From JAWVFM01 sp963771655 (GTDB lineage Bacteria > Actinomycetota > Thermoleophilia > Solirubrobacterales > 70-9), in NCBI GenBank assembly GCA_963771655.1, contig CAVYUG010000009.1, forward strand, positions 412,632 to 476,631: a stretch of DNA of 64,000 nt. Direction: 5' to 3'. Both the position numbers and the translations under genes were made by a program. This document shows, one piece after another, positions 1-7,594 of the stretch (position 1 is its first letter; the number at the start of each line of letters is the position of its first letter). The notes beneath the pieces are model-generated. The model was not told the DNA's origin and did no database searches. It worked only from the letters and a program-made list of their open reading frames with translations.

Positions 1-617
1 CCGACCTTTCGCAGCGTGCCGAGTGCCTTTGAGACCGCCTCGCGTGAGGCACCCGTCCAGCTCGCGAGCTCCTCCTGGGAGAGGGGCAGGCCCACGCGGA
101 CTCCCCGCGCCGCCGGCTCGCCGTAGCGCTCGGCCAGCTCGACCAGCCGGGCCGCCACCCGGCCGACCGTGTCATGGGCGGCGAACTCCACGCGCTTGCG
201 GTCGGCGTCGCGAAGGCGGCGGCTCAGCATCCGCAGCAGCAGGAGCGCCACCTCGGGGTGGGCGAGCAGGAACGAGCGGAAGTCGTTGGCGCCGAGCGCG
301 AGAGCCTCGACGGCCTCGATCGCCTCGACGGTCGCCGAGCGCGGCTCGCCGTCGATCGCCGAGAGCTCGCCGAGCATGTCGCCGGGCCCGCGGAAGGCGA
401 GCACGACGTCGCGGCCCTCCTCGGTGGTCGTCGACACCTTGACCCGCCCCGAGAGGAGGATCACCACGCGATCGGAGGTGCCCCCCTCGTGGAAGATCGC
501 CTGGCCCTTGCGGAAGCGCCGGTTGATGCCACGCTCGTGAAGCGCAGCGAGCTGCTCTGGATCGAGGACGCCGAGAAAGCCGATCGCCGGGTCGTCGTCC
601 GGCCAGCCAGTGCTCAT
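1..617 (-). CDS. Crp/Fnr-family transcriptional regulator (C-terminus cut by window edge)
   Basis: The reading frame runs off the left edge, so only the first about 205 residues are seen. Residues about 20-135 form a cyclic-nucleotide-binding beta-roll with glycine turns (SGRVKVS, GPGDMLGELSAIDGEPRSA). A long dimerisation helix follows (LLLLRMLSRRLRDADRKR), then a Crp-type helix-turn-helix with the recognition segment LSQEELASWTGASREAVSK. This is typical of Crp/Fnr regulators; no Cys cluster for an Fnr iron-sulphur centre is visible, so a cNMP-type or effector-free sensor is more likely. Start ATG at 617. It is divergent from the hydrolase-glycosyltransferase operon with about 100 bp between them and could regulate it; that is inference. 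Confidence 0.9.
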   Translation of the reverse strand, partial: MSTGWPDDDPAIGFLGVLDPEQLAALHERGINRRFRKGQAIFHEGGTSDRVVILLSGRVKVSTTTEEGRDVVLAFRGPGDMLGELSAIDGEPRSATVEAIEAVEALALGANDFRSFLLAHPEVALLLLRMLSRRLRDADRKRVEFAAHDTVGRVAARLVELAERYGEPAARGVRVGLPLSQEELASWTGASREAVSKALGTLRKV

Positions 618-714
618 GGGCCGACCCTACCTGGGCAAAGCGCGTACTTCTGCACTCTCGCAGCGCGCAGGAGTTCGCGGAGCGCGGCCCACGAACATGA
701 GAGGGTTTGCGGTG

Positions 715-1662
715 ATGGCGATCGCCTCGACACCCGTCACCATCTTCGACGGCGAGCCGACGCGCGCCCGCTACCCGGACGCGACGGGATTCGTGGAACG
801 CGACGGCGTTAGGACGTTCTACGAGGTCTACGGCGACGGCGAGCCAACCCTCCTGCTGCTCCCGACCTGGTCGCTCGTCCACTCCCGCTTCTGGAAGGCG
901 CAGATCCCGTATCTGGCGCGCCATTTCCGGGTCGTCACCTTCGACGGGCGCGGCAACGGCCGCTCGGACCGCCCGCAGAGCGCCGCGGCATACGCACCGA
1001 ACGAGCTCGCCGAGGACGCGCTGGCGGTGATGGACGCAACCGAGACGGATTCGGCGATCACCGTCTCCGCATCGGCGGGGACGACGTGGAACCTCTTCCT
1101 GGCGAGCCAGCATCCGCAACGCGTCGGGGGGGCGGTCTTCATCGGGCCGCTGTTCCCGGTGACCGGCGAGTATCCGGCGTGGGCACGGCAGCGGCTTCGC
1201 GAGCCCCGTTCCAGCTACGAGGACGCCGGCCGCTACAACCTCCACCACATCCGCGACGACCTCGCGGACTTCGCCAAGTGGTGGGCGGAGCTCGCGCTGC
1301 CCGAGCCCCACTCGTCGATGCAGATCGAGTACACGGTCGAGTGGGCGCTCAGCTCCGACGGCCAGACCATCGCCCACACCCTCGGCGCCGCGGACATGCT
1401 CGACGTCGACACCATGGCCGAGGTCTTCGAGGCCATCGGGCCGATGCTCCAGCAGTTGGCCGAGGCCGTCCAATGTCCCGTGCTCGTGATCGAGGGCGCG
1501 CTCGACGCGATCACGCCGCCCGACTGGGCCCGAGCGCTCGCTGATGCAACCGGTGGCGAGTACCGGGAGCTTCCCGGAATCGGCCACGTGCCGGGCCGCA
1601 AGCCCATCCCCTTCAACCTCGCGATCGCCGCTTTCGCGCGGCAAGTTCGAAAGGAGCGATAG
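715..1662 (+). CDS. alpha/beta hydrolase, paralogue A
   Basis: This alpha/beta-hydrolase-fold protein of about 315 aa is the first of three tandem paralogues sharing ARYPDxTGFVERDGVR near the N-terminus and FRVVTFDGRGNGRSDRP after strand 4. The nucleophile elbow reads SASAG (S-x-S-x-G) instead of the usual G-x-S-x-G. A candidate catalytic Asp lies in EGALDAITP and the His in GIGHVPG, so the triad can be complete. The substrate is unknown. The start is chosen at ATG 715; ATG 697 is also in frame. The stop TAG abuts the next ATG with no gap, so co-translation with the glycosyltransferase is likely. Related hydrolases often occur with class III cyclase regulators in actinobacteria, and one such regulator lies at 7.6-10.8 kb. 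Confidence 0.88.
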   Translation: MAIASTPVTIFDGEPTRARYPDATGFVERDGVRTFYEVYGDGEPTLLLLPTWSLVHSRFWKAQIPYLARHFRVVTFDGRGNGRSDRPQSAAAYAPNELAEDALAVMDATETDSAITVSASAGTTWNLFLASQHPQRVGGAVFIGPLFPVTGEYPAWARQRLREPRSSYEDAGRYNLHHIRDDLADFAKWWAELALPEPHSSMQIEYTVEWALSSDGQTIAHTLGAADMLDVDTMAEVFEAIGPMLQQLAEAVQCPVLVIEGALDAITPPDWARALADATGGEYRELPGIGHVPGRKPIPFNLAIAAFARQVRKER

Positions 1663-2868
1663 ATGCCCGCCAAGCGCGCCCTCTTCATCTCGTCACCGAT
1701 CGGGCTCGGCCACGCCCAGCGCGACGTCGCGATCGCGAAGGAGCTCCGCGCGCTCGTACCCGACCTCGAGATCGACTGGCTGGCGCAGGACCCCGTGACG
1801 CGCGTGCTCGCGGATGAGGGCGAGCGCATCCACCCCGCATCCGAGCACCTGGCCAGCGAGTCCGGGCACTTCGAGTCGGAGTCGGCCGAGCACGACCTGC
1901 AGTGCTTCCAGACCTACCGCCGCATGGACGAGATCCTCGTCGCGAACTTCATGCTCTTCCACGACGTCACCAGCGAGAGCGACTACGACCTCTGGATCGC
2001 CGACGAGGGCTGGGAGATCGACCACTTCCTCCACGAGCACCCGGAGCTCAAGAAGTCGAACTACGCGTGGCTCACCGACTTCGTCGGCTTCCTGCCGATG
2101 CCCGACGGCGGCGAGCGCGAGGCGTTCCTGACCGCCGACTACAACGCCGAGATGGTCGAGCACATCGACGATCACCCGCAGGTGCGCGACCGCGCCATCT
2201 TCATCGGCAACCCGGAGGACATCGTCGACGAGCGCCTCGGCCCCGACCTGCCGATGATCCGCGAGTGGACGGAACAGCACTTCGACTTCGCCGGGTACGT
2301 CACGGGCTTCGACCCCGCCGAGCTGGGCGACCGCGACGCGCTCCGCGACGAGCTCGGGTACGGCGCCGACGAGAAGGTCTGCATCGTCACGGTCGGCGGC
2401 TCGGGAGTCGGCGAGAGCCTCCTGCGCCGGGTGATCGAGGCACATCCAGCCGCCAAGCGCGCGGTCCCCGAGCTGCGGATGATCGTGGTCGCCGGGCCGC
2501 GAATCGACCCGGACTCGCTGCCCTACCTCGACGGGCTCGAGGTGCGCCCATACGTCCACAACCTCTACCGGCATCTCGCCGCGTGCGATCTGGCCGTGGA
2601 GCAGGGCGGGCTCACCACGTCGATGGAGCTGACGGCCAACCGCCGGCCGTTCATCTACTTCCCGCTCAAGCACCACTTCGAGCAGAATTTCCACGTCCAC
2701 CACCGCCTCCAGCGCTACGGCGCCGGCCGCAAGATGGACTACGACGACTCGCCGCCGGACGCGATCGCGGAGGCGATCACGCAGGAGATAGGCCGTGCGG
2801 TCGACTACGCGCCCGTCGAGACCGACGGCGCGCGCCGCGCGGCCGAGCGGCTGGCCGAAATGGTGTGA
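1663..2868 (+). CDS. glycosyltransferase, GT-B fold (UGT/MurG-like)
   Basis: A 401-aa GT-B glycosyltransferase. The N-terminus LFISSPIGLGHAQRDVAIA is the glycine-rich nucleotide-sugar transferase loop seen in MurG and MGT-type enzymes. The C-terminal half has a second Rossmann-like domain (VCIVTVGGSGVGESLL) and a donor-binding stretch EQGGLTTSMELTANRRPFIYFP, matching the UGT pattern in which a sugar donor is held by an E/Q-GG segment. Donor and acceptor are not predictable. It begins immediately after hydrolase A, and its TGA overlaps the GTG of hydrolase B by four bases (GTGA), so the hydrolases and this transferase form one translationally coupled operon. A role in glycosylating a lipid or natural product with the hydrolases trimming acyl or ester groups is only inference. 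Confidence 0.88.
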   Translation: MPAKRALFISSPIGLGHAQRDVAIAKELRALVPDLEIDWLAQDPVTRVLADEGERIHPASEHLASESGHFESESAEHDLQCFQTYRRMDEILVANFMLFHDVTSESDYDLWIADEGWEIDHFLHEHPELKKSNYAWLTDFVGFLPMPDGGEREAFLTADYNAEMVEHIDDHPQVRDRAIFIGNPEDIVDERLGPDLPMIREWTEQHFDFAGYVTGFDPAELGDRDALRDELGYGADEKVCIVTVGGSGVGESLLRRVIEAHPAAKRAVPELRMIVVAGPRIDPDSLPYLDGLEVRPYVHNLYRHLAACDLAVEQGGLTTSMELTANRRPFIYFPLKHHFEQNFHVHHRLQRYGAGRKMDYDDSPPDAIAEAITQEIGRAVDYAPVETDGARRAAERLAEMV

Positions 2869-3777
2869 CCGTCGGCCTCGACACCCCGGCGCGCCCGGAC
2901 GAACGCGAGCAGACGCGAGCGCGATATCCGGACCAGACGGGGTTCGTCGAGCGCGACGGCGTGCGCAGCTTCTACGAGGTCTACGGCGAGGGCGAGCCGA
3001 CCGTCCTGCTGGTGCCCACGTGGTCGATCGTCCACTCGCGCGTCTGGAAGGGGCAGATCCCCTACCTCGCCCGCCATTTTCGCGTCGTCACCTTCGACGG
3101 GCGCGGCAACGGCCGCTCCGACCGCCCGGCGGATCCGGAGGAATACGCGGAGGAGGAGTTCGCAGGGGACATCCAGGCCGTGATGGACGCGACCGGGACC
3201 GAGCGGGCGATCCTCGTCTGTCTCTCCCGCGGGATCGAGCGGTCGATGCGGCTCGCCGCCGAGCACCCGGACCGGGTCGAGGGAGTCGTCGCGCTCGGCC
3301 CTGCGATCGCGCTTCCGCCGGCGACGCCGCGAAGCAGCGCCCGCGAGGACTTCACGACGCCGCGGACGGCGTATGAGGGCTGGGACAAGTGGAACCTGAA
3401 CTATTGGCGCCGGGACTACGAGGGCTTCCTCGAGTTCTTCTTCTCGAAGGTGTTCACCGAGCCGCACTCGACGAAGCAGATCGAGGACTCCATCGCGTGG
3501 GCGCTCGAGACGGACGCCGAGACGCTGATCGCCACCCAGCTCGCCCCGCGGCTTCCCGACGAGGCGAGCGTGCGGGCCCTCGCCGGCGCGGATCCGCTGT
3601 CCGCTCCTCGTGATCCACGGCACCGCGGACGCCGTCCGCCCGCACGACTCCGGCGCCGCGCTGGCGAAGATCGTCGGCGGGCGGCTGGTCTCGCTTCCCG
3701 GCGTGGGCCACAGCCCCGGGGCCCGCTACCCGGTCAAGGTCAACCTGCTGATCCGCGAGTTCGTTGAATCGGTGTGA
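2865..3777 (+). CDS. alpha/beta hydrolase, paralogue B (one frameshift)
   Basis: Second hydrolase paralogue, starting at a GTG that overlaps the glycosyltransferase stop (GTGA). It shares TRARYPDQTGFVERDGVR and the FDGRGNGRSDRP block with paralogue A; its nucleophile elbow is CLSRG. The frame is intact to about 3590, where one extra G shifts it; the continuing frame reads IRCPLLVIHGTADAVRP, SLPGVGHSPGARYP and ends at TGA 3775-3777. The acid (GTAD) and His (GVGH) sit in the shifted part, so the reconstructed protein of about 303 aa has a complete triad. The shift lies in a G+C run and looks like a sequence error, but true decay cannot be excluded. Its stop overlaps the GTG of paralogue C, again by GTGA. 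Confidence 0.8.
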
Positions 3778-4673
3778 GGGCCCGCTACCCCGACTAGGAG
3801 GGCTTCATCGAGCGCGACGGCGTCCGTGTCGGCTACGAGCTCTGCGAGGGGCGATCGCCGACGGTCCTCTTCGTGGCGCAGCCGGTGTTCGCCCACGCCC
3901 GCTCCCTCAAGGCGCACATCCCCTACCTGTCGCGCCATTTCCGCGTCCTCGTGGTCGAGCCTCGGGGCAACGGCCGGTCCGACCGCCCGCGCGACCCGGC
4001 GGCCTACGTCTCGGCCGAGCTGGCCGCCGACTGCATCGACGCGATGGACGCCACGGAGACCGAGACGGCGATCCCGGTGTCGTGGTCGCCGCGCGCGCTG
4101 GTCACCCTCCGCCTCGCCACCGAGCACGCCGACCGGACCGACGCCGCCGTCTTCGTGACGCCCCAGCTATGGCCGAACGAATGGTGGTCGAAGCCGTACC
4201 TGGGCGGCCCGAAGGACACCTACGCCGACGACGAGGTCTTCAACCCCCACTACATGCGCAGCGACTGGCACGGCTTCCTCGAGCGATGGGGCACCAAGAT
4301 CTTCCGCAATCCGCACTCGACGAAGCAGATCGAGGACTTCGTCGAGTACGGGCTCTGCACCGACGGCGAGACGTTCGTAGCCTCGCTCAGGGGAACCGAT
4401 CTAACGACGCGCTCCGAGGCGCTCGAGCGGGCGCGGACCGTCCGCTGCCCGACGCTCGTGCTCCAAAACGGCGGCGGATCGATGGGCCCGAAGGACACGA
4501 GCGAGCCTCTCGCCGAGGCTATGGGCGGGCGCCTTCACACCTTCGAGGGGCTCGGCCCGGCCGTGGGCACCCGGTGGCCGGTGATCTTCAACATCGTCCT
4601 GCGCGGATTCCTAGAGGAGGTCCGCGCCGGGACGGCGCGGACGCCCGAGCGCCGCGTCGTTACGCGCAGCTGA
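3774..4673 (+). pseudogene. alpha/beta hydrolase, paralogue C (in-frame amber, triad lost)
   Basis: Third tandem paralogue. The expected start is GTG 3774, overlapping the stop of paralogue B. Codon 8 is TAG (3795-3797) exactly where paralogue B has CAG (RARYPD-stop-EGFIERDGVR versus RARYPDQTGFVERDGVR). After the stop the frame is open to TGA 4671-4673 and keeps the FRVLVVEPRGNGRSDRP block. Catalytic residues differ from A and B: the elbow reads SWSPR, the acid segment is NGGGS where B has GTAD, and the His segment is GLGPAVG where B has GVGHSPG. It is therefore either a decaying copy or a non-catalytic homologue translated from the internal GTG at 3873. It overlaps the convergent lipase gene by 14 bp. 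Confidence 0.78.
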
Positions 4674-5538
4674 CCGGCTTCGCGTGCCGCGGGTCGAGCG
4701 CGTTCAGCACGATCTGCACGACCACCGGGTCGAACGCCTCGGCGACGTGCTCGGAGAGGTCGGCCGGGCAGACGTCCTGCAGCACGTGGTTGGTCGCGTT
4801 CGGCGCGTCGAGGATTCCGCTCGTGTACGGGACGACGAGCTCGTCGTAGCGCGTCGGAATCGTCGTGTAGGCGACGCCGGGCACGGCCGCCCCGCCCTTG
4901 TTCAGCTTCCTCACCATGTCCGAGCTCGCGAGGAACTGCGGGCAGGAGGCGCAGAAGTTCGAGAACGCCTCGATGACCCCCTGCGAGAGCCCGAACCCGG
5001 CGAGGATCTCGCTCAGGCTCGAGACGCCGTAGAGCGTCGTCCCTTTGTAGAGCGGAGTCATCGCCACGTACCGGCGGACGTACTTGGCGCCGCCGAGGTA
5101 CTTGAGCCAGTACTCGGGCATGAACGTGCCCTCCGAGTGGCCGACCAGGTCGACCTTCTTCGCGCCCGTCTCCCGCAGCACTCGCTTCACGAACCGGTTC
5201 AGCTCGTGGGCGCTGCGCTGGATCGGGAGCACGCCGCCGGCGTACTGGAACCGCGGGTCGACCCCGTAGGTGAGCGCGAAGACGCAGTAGCCGTGCTTCG
5301 CGAGGATCGGCGAGATGTAGCCCCAGTTCTCGCCCATCGTCGCCCCCAGGCCGTGCACGAGGACGAGCGGGTTCGGGTGCGCCTTCGTCAGCTTGCAGGA
5401 GAAGTCGTTGGCGCCCGGCGGCGGATTGGTGAGGCTCATCTCGGCCGAGGCGGACGGGCTCGCGATCGCGAGAAACATCGCCGCGGCGAGCAGCGCGAGA
5501 ACGAGCGTCTTCCTACCCCGGTTGACCACCGGCCCCAA
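4660..5538 (-). CDS. secreted class 2 lipase / esterase (EstA-like)
   Basis: A 292-aa exported alpha/beta hydrolase. Residues 1-32 are a classical Sec signal peptide (basic start, hydrophobic core LVLALLAAAMFLAIA, small residues before the cleavage site ASA). The mature part has the oxyanion-hole motif NPLVLVHGLGA, the nucleophile elbow GHSEG and a late candidate His in DLSEHVAEA. This matches lipase class 2 (triacylglycerol lipase / EstA) proteins of actinobacteria. It contains a Cys pair (NFCASC) that could form a disulphide after export. It is convergent with and overlaps hydrolase C by 14 bp, and is not related to the three cytoplasmic hydrolases. Confidence 0.9.
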   Translation of the reverse strand: MGPVVNRGRKTLVLALLAAAMFLAIASPSASAEMSLTNPPPGANDFSCKLTKAHPNPLVLVHGLGATMGENWGYISPILAKHGYCVFALTYGVDPRFQYAGGVLPIQRSAHELNRFVKRVLRETGAKKVDLVGHSEGTFMPEYWLKYLGGAKYVRRYVAMTPLYKGTTLYGVSSLSEILAGFGLSQGVIEAFSNFCASCPQFLASSDMVRKLNKGGAAVPGVAYTTIPTRYDELVVPYTSGILDAPNATNHVLQDVCPADLSEHVAEAFDPVVVQIVLNALDPRHAKPVSCA

Positions 5539-5582
5539 GGGTAGACGCGCCGAGCGATGCGGGCGCCGGACATACTCCCGGC

Positions 5583-6422
5583 ATGACGAGGTTCACCGAG
5601 CTCGTGGGTTGCGAGCTGCCGGTCCAGCTCGCGGCGATGGGGAGCGTCGGAACTCCGGAGCTCGCCGGCGCCGTGGTTGCCGCGGGGGGGTGCGGGATGG
5701 TGCCGATGGGCGCCGAGCCCGTCGCTGGCGCCTGCGGGGCGAACTTCCTGATGCCGTTCGAGCCGCCGCTCGAGCTGATCGTCGATGCGGCCGGCAGGTG
5801 CCGCATCGTCGAGTGCTTCTACGCCGACCCCAGTCGCGACGTCGTGGATGCCGCGCACGGGGCCGGAGCCCTCGCCGGCTGGCAGGTCGGCTCGGCCGCG
5901 GAGGCGCGCTGCGCCGAGGAGGCCGGGTGCGACTACGTCGTGGCGCAGGGCACCGAGGCCGGCGGGCACGTCCGCGGCCGCGACCCGCTCGACGAGATAC
6001 TCCCCGCGACCCTGGCGGCGGTGAAGGTTCCGGTCGTCGCGGCCGGCGGCATCGTGACGGCCGACCGCGTGGCGGAGCTCGTCCGCGGTGGCGCCGACGC
6101 CGTCCGCGTCGGGACGCGGTTCATCCCCTGCCCCGAGTCGGGCGCGCACCCCGCGTACGTCGAGCGACTGCTCGCCGCCGCCGAGGGCGACACCGAGCTC
6201 ACGACGTGGTTCGGCGAAGGCTGGGAGGACGCGCCTCATCGCGTCCTCGGCTCGGCGCTCGAGGCCGCGCGGCAGAGCGGCTGGCGCTCCGTGATCCCGC
6301 CCGCTCGGGACGAGGAGCGCGACGTCGGCGACATGGCGCTCTACGCCGGAGCCGGAGTCGGCGAGGTCGCCGCGGTCGAGCCGGCGGCCGAAGTCGTCGC
6401 CGATCTCGTCCGCCTTCTCTGA
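5583..6422 (+). CDS. nitronate monooxygenase / NAD(P)H-dependent flavin oxidoreductase
   Basis: An FMN TIM-barrel protein of the 2-nitropropane dioxygenase family. It has the class signature QGTEAGGH in the middle and the phosphate-binding strands VVAAGGIVTADRVAEL and GGADAVRVGTRF. The family oxidises alkyl nitronates or acts as a quinone/enoyl reductase. At 279 aa it is shorter than typical members (about 320-360 aa); the first phosphate-loop region is compact (AAMGSVGTPELAGAV), so it may be a minimal version. It starts at ATG 5583, 45 bp divergent from the lipase gene. No partner gene points to a substrate. Confidence 0.9.
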   Translation: MTRFTELVGCELPVQLAAMGSVGTPELAGAVVAAGGCGMVPMGAEPVAGACGANFLMPFEPPLELIVDAAGRCRIVECFYADPSRDVVDAAHGAGALAGWQVGSAAEARCAEEAGCDYVVAQGTEAGGHVRGRDPLDEILPATLAAVKVPVVAAGGIVTADRVAELVRGGADAVRVGTRFIPCPESGAHPAYVERLLAAAEGDTELTTWFGEGWEDAPHRVLGSALEAARQSGWRSVIPPARDEERDVGDMALYAGAGVGEVAAVEPAAEVVADLVRLL

Positions 6423-6485
6423 GCGGTACTTCGACGCAGAAGATGCGTCGTCACGGACCAGAACCGCCGCCGCCGCGGTGGGAGC

Positions 6486-6521
6486 GTTGACCCCGTCAAG
6501 CAAGACCGATAGGGGGTCAAC
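6486..6521 (+). promoter_or_regulatory. inverted repeat enclosing the ribosome-binding region
   Basis: A perfect 9-bp inverted repeat, GTTGACCCC (6486-6494) and GGGGTCAAC (6513-6521), separated by 18 bases, ends two bases before the ATG at 6524. The right arm covers the purine-rich AGGGGG that should act as the ribosome-binding site; the left arm contains a TTGACC hexamer resembling a -35 element. It could be a repressor operator overlapping the promoter, or an RNA hairpin that hides the ribosome-binding site of the methyltransferase mRNA. Confidence 0.55.
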
Positions 6522-6523
6522 AG

Positions 6524-7594
6524 ATGGCAACAACAACGACGATCGATGAGGCGAAGCTCGAGGCCTTCATGGGCCAGGCCGTCACCGACATGGGCGCGAT
6601 CATCAGCGCCCCGCTGTTTCTGATCGGCGAGAAGCTCGGCCTCTACAAGGCCATGGCGCACGCCGGGCCGCTCACCTCGGAGCAGGTGGCCGAGCGCGCC
6701 GGCGCGGCCGAGCGCTACGTGCGCGAGTGGCTGCGAAACCAGGCCGCGGGTGGCTACGTCACCTACGACCCGGACGCGGACACCTACGAGCTGCCCGACG
6801 AGCAGGCGCTCGCGCTCGCCGACGAGGACAGCCCGTTCTACATCCTCGGCGCCTACGAGCTGATCGCCTCGCTCTACGCCGACGAGGACAGGCTCCGCGA
6901 GGCGTTCCGCGGCGGCGAGGGCGTCGGCTGGCACGAGCACGACCATCGGCTCTTCCGCGGCACCGAGCGGTTCTTCCGCCCGGGCTACCGAGGGCACCTG
7001 GTGGCCGAGTGGCTGCCGGCGCTGGACGGCGTGGTGGAGAAGCTCGAGCGCGGCGCGACCGTCGCCGACGTCGGCTGCGGCCATGGCGCCTCAACGATCA
7101 TCCTGGCCGAGGCGTTCCCGAACTCCGAGTTCTACGGGTTCGACTACCACGAGGCCTCGATCGAGGCGGCCCGCGAGGCCGCGAAGGAGGCGGGCGTGGA
7201 CGACCGCATCACGTTCGCGGTCGCCTCGGCGAAGGACTACCCGGGCACCGACTACGACCTCGTGTGCGTGTTCGACTGCCTCCACGACATGGGCGACCCG
7301 GTCGGCGCCTCGGCGCACGTCAGGGAGACCCTGGCCGACGACGGCACCTGGATGGTCGTCGAGCCGTATGCGAACGACGCGGTCGAGGAGAACCTGAACC
7401 CGGTCGGCCGCGTGTTCTACGGCGCCTCGACGGTGATCTGCACGCCCGCCTCGCTCGACCAGGAGGTCGGCCTGGCGCTCGGCGCGCAGGCGGGCGAGGC
7501 TCGCCTGGCCGAGGTCATCACCGAGGGCGGCTTCTCGACCGTCCGCAGGGCGACCGAGACGCCCTTCAACCTCATCCTCGAGGCGCGGCCGTAG
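6524..7594 (+). CDS. class I SAM-dependent methyltransferase with N-terminal winged helix
   Basis: A 356-aa methyltransferase of the Rv2258c type. Residues about 20-95 form a MarR-like winged-helix dimerisation domain (LYKAMAHAGPLTSEQVAER, YVREWLRNQAAGGYV). Residues about 170-350 are a Rossmann methyltransferase with motif I VADVGCGHGAST, an acidic ribose-binding residue in FYGFDYHEASIEAA, and motif IV FDCLHDMGDP. The family methylates small molecules or polyketides; the substrate is unknown. It is preceded by the inverted repeat at 6486-6521 and its 3' end overlaps the convergent cyclase gene by 23 bp. Confidence 0.9.
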   Translation: MATTTTIDEAKLEAFMGQAVTDMGAIISAPLFLIGEKLGLYKAMAHAGPLTSEQVAERAGAAERYVREWLRNQAAGGYVTYDPDADTYELPDEQALALADEDSPFYILGAYELIASLYADEDRLREAFRGGEGVGWHEHDHRLFRGTERFFRPGYRGHLVAEWLPALDGVVEKLERGATVADVGCGHGASTIILAEAFPNSEFYGFDYHEASIEAAREAAKEAGVDDRITFAVASAKDYPGTDYDLVCVFDCLHDMGDPVGASAHVRETLADDGTWMVVEPYANDAVEENLNPVGRVFYGASTVICTPASLDQEVGLALGAQAGEARLAEVITEGGFSTVRRATETPFNLILEARP

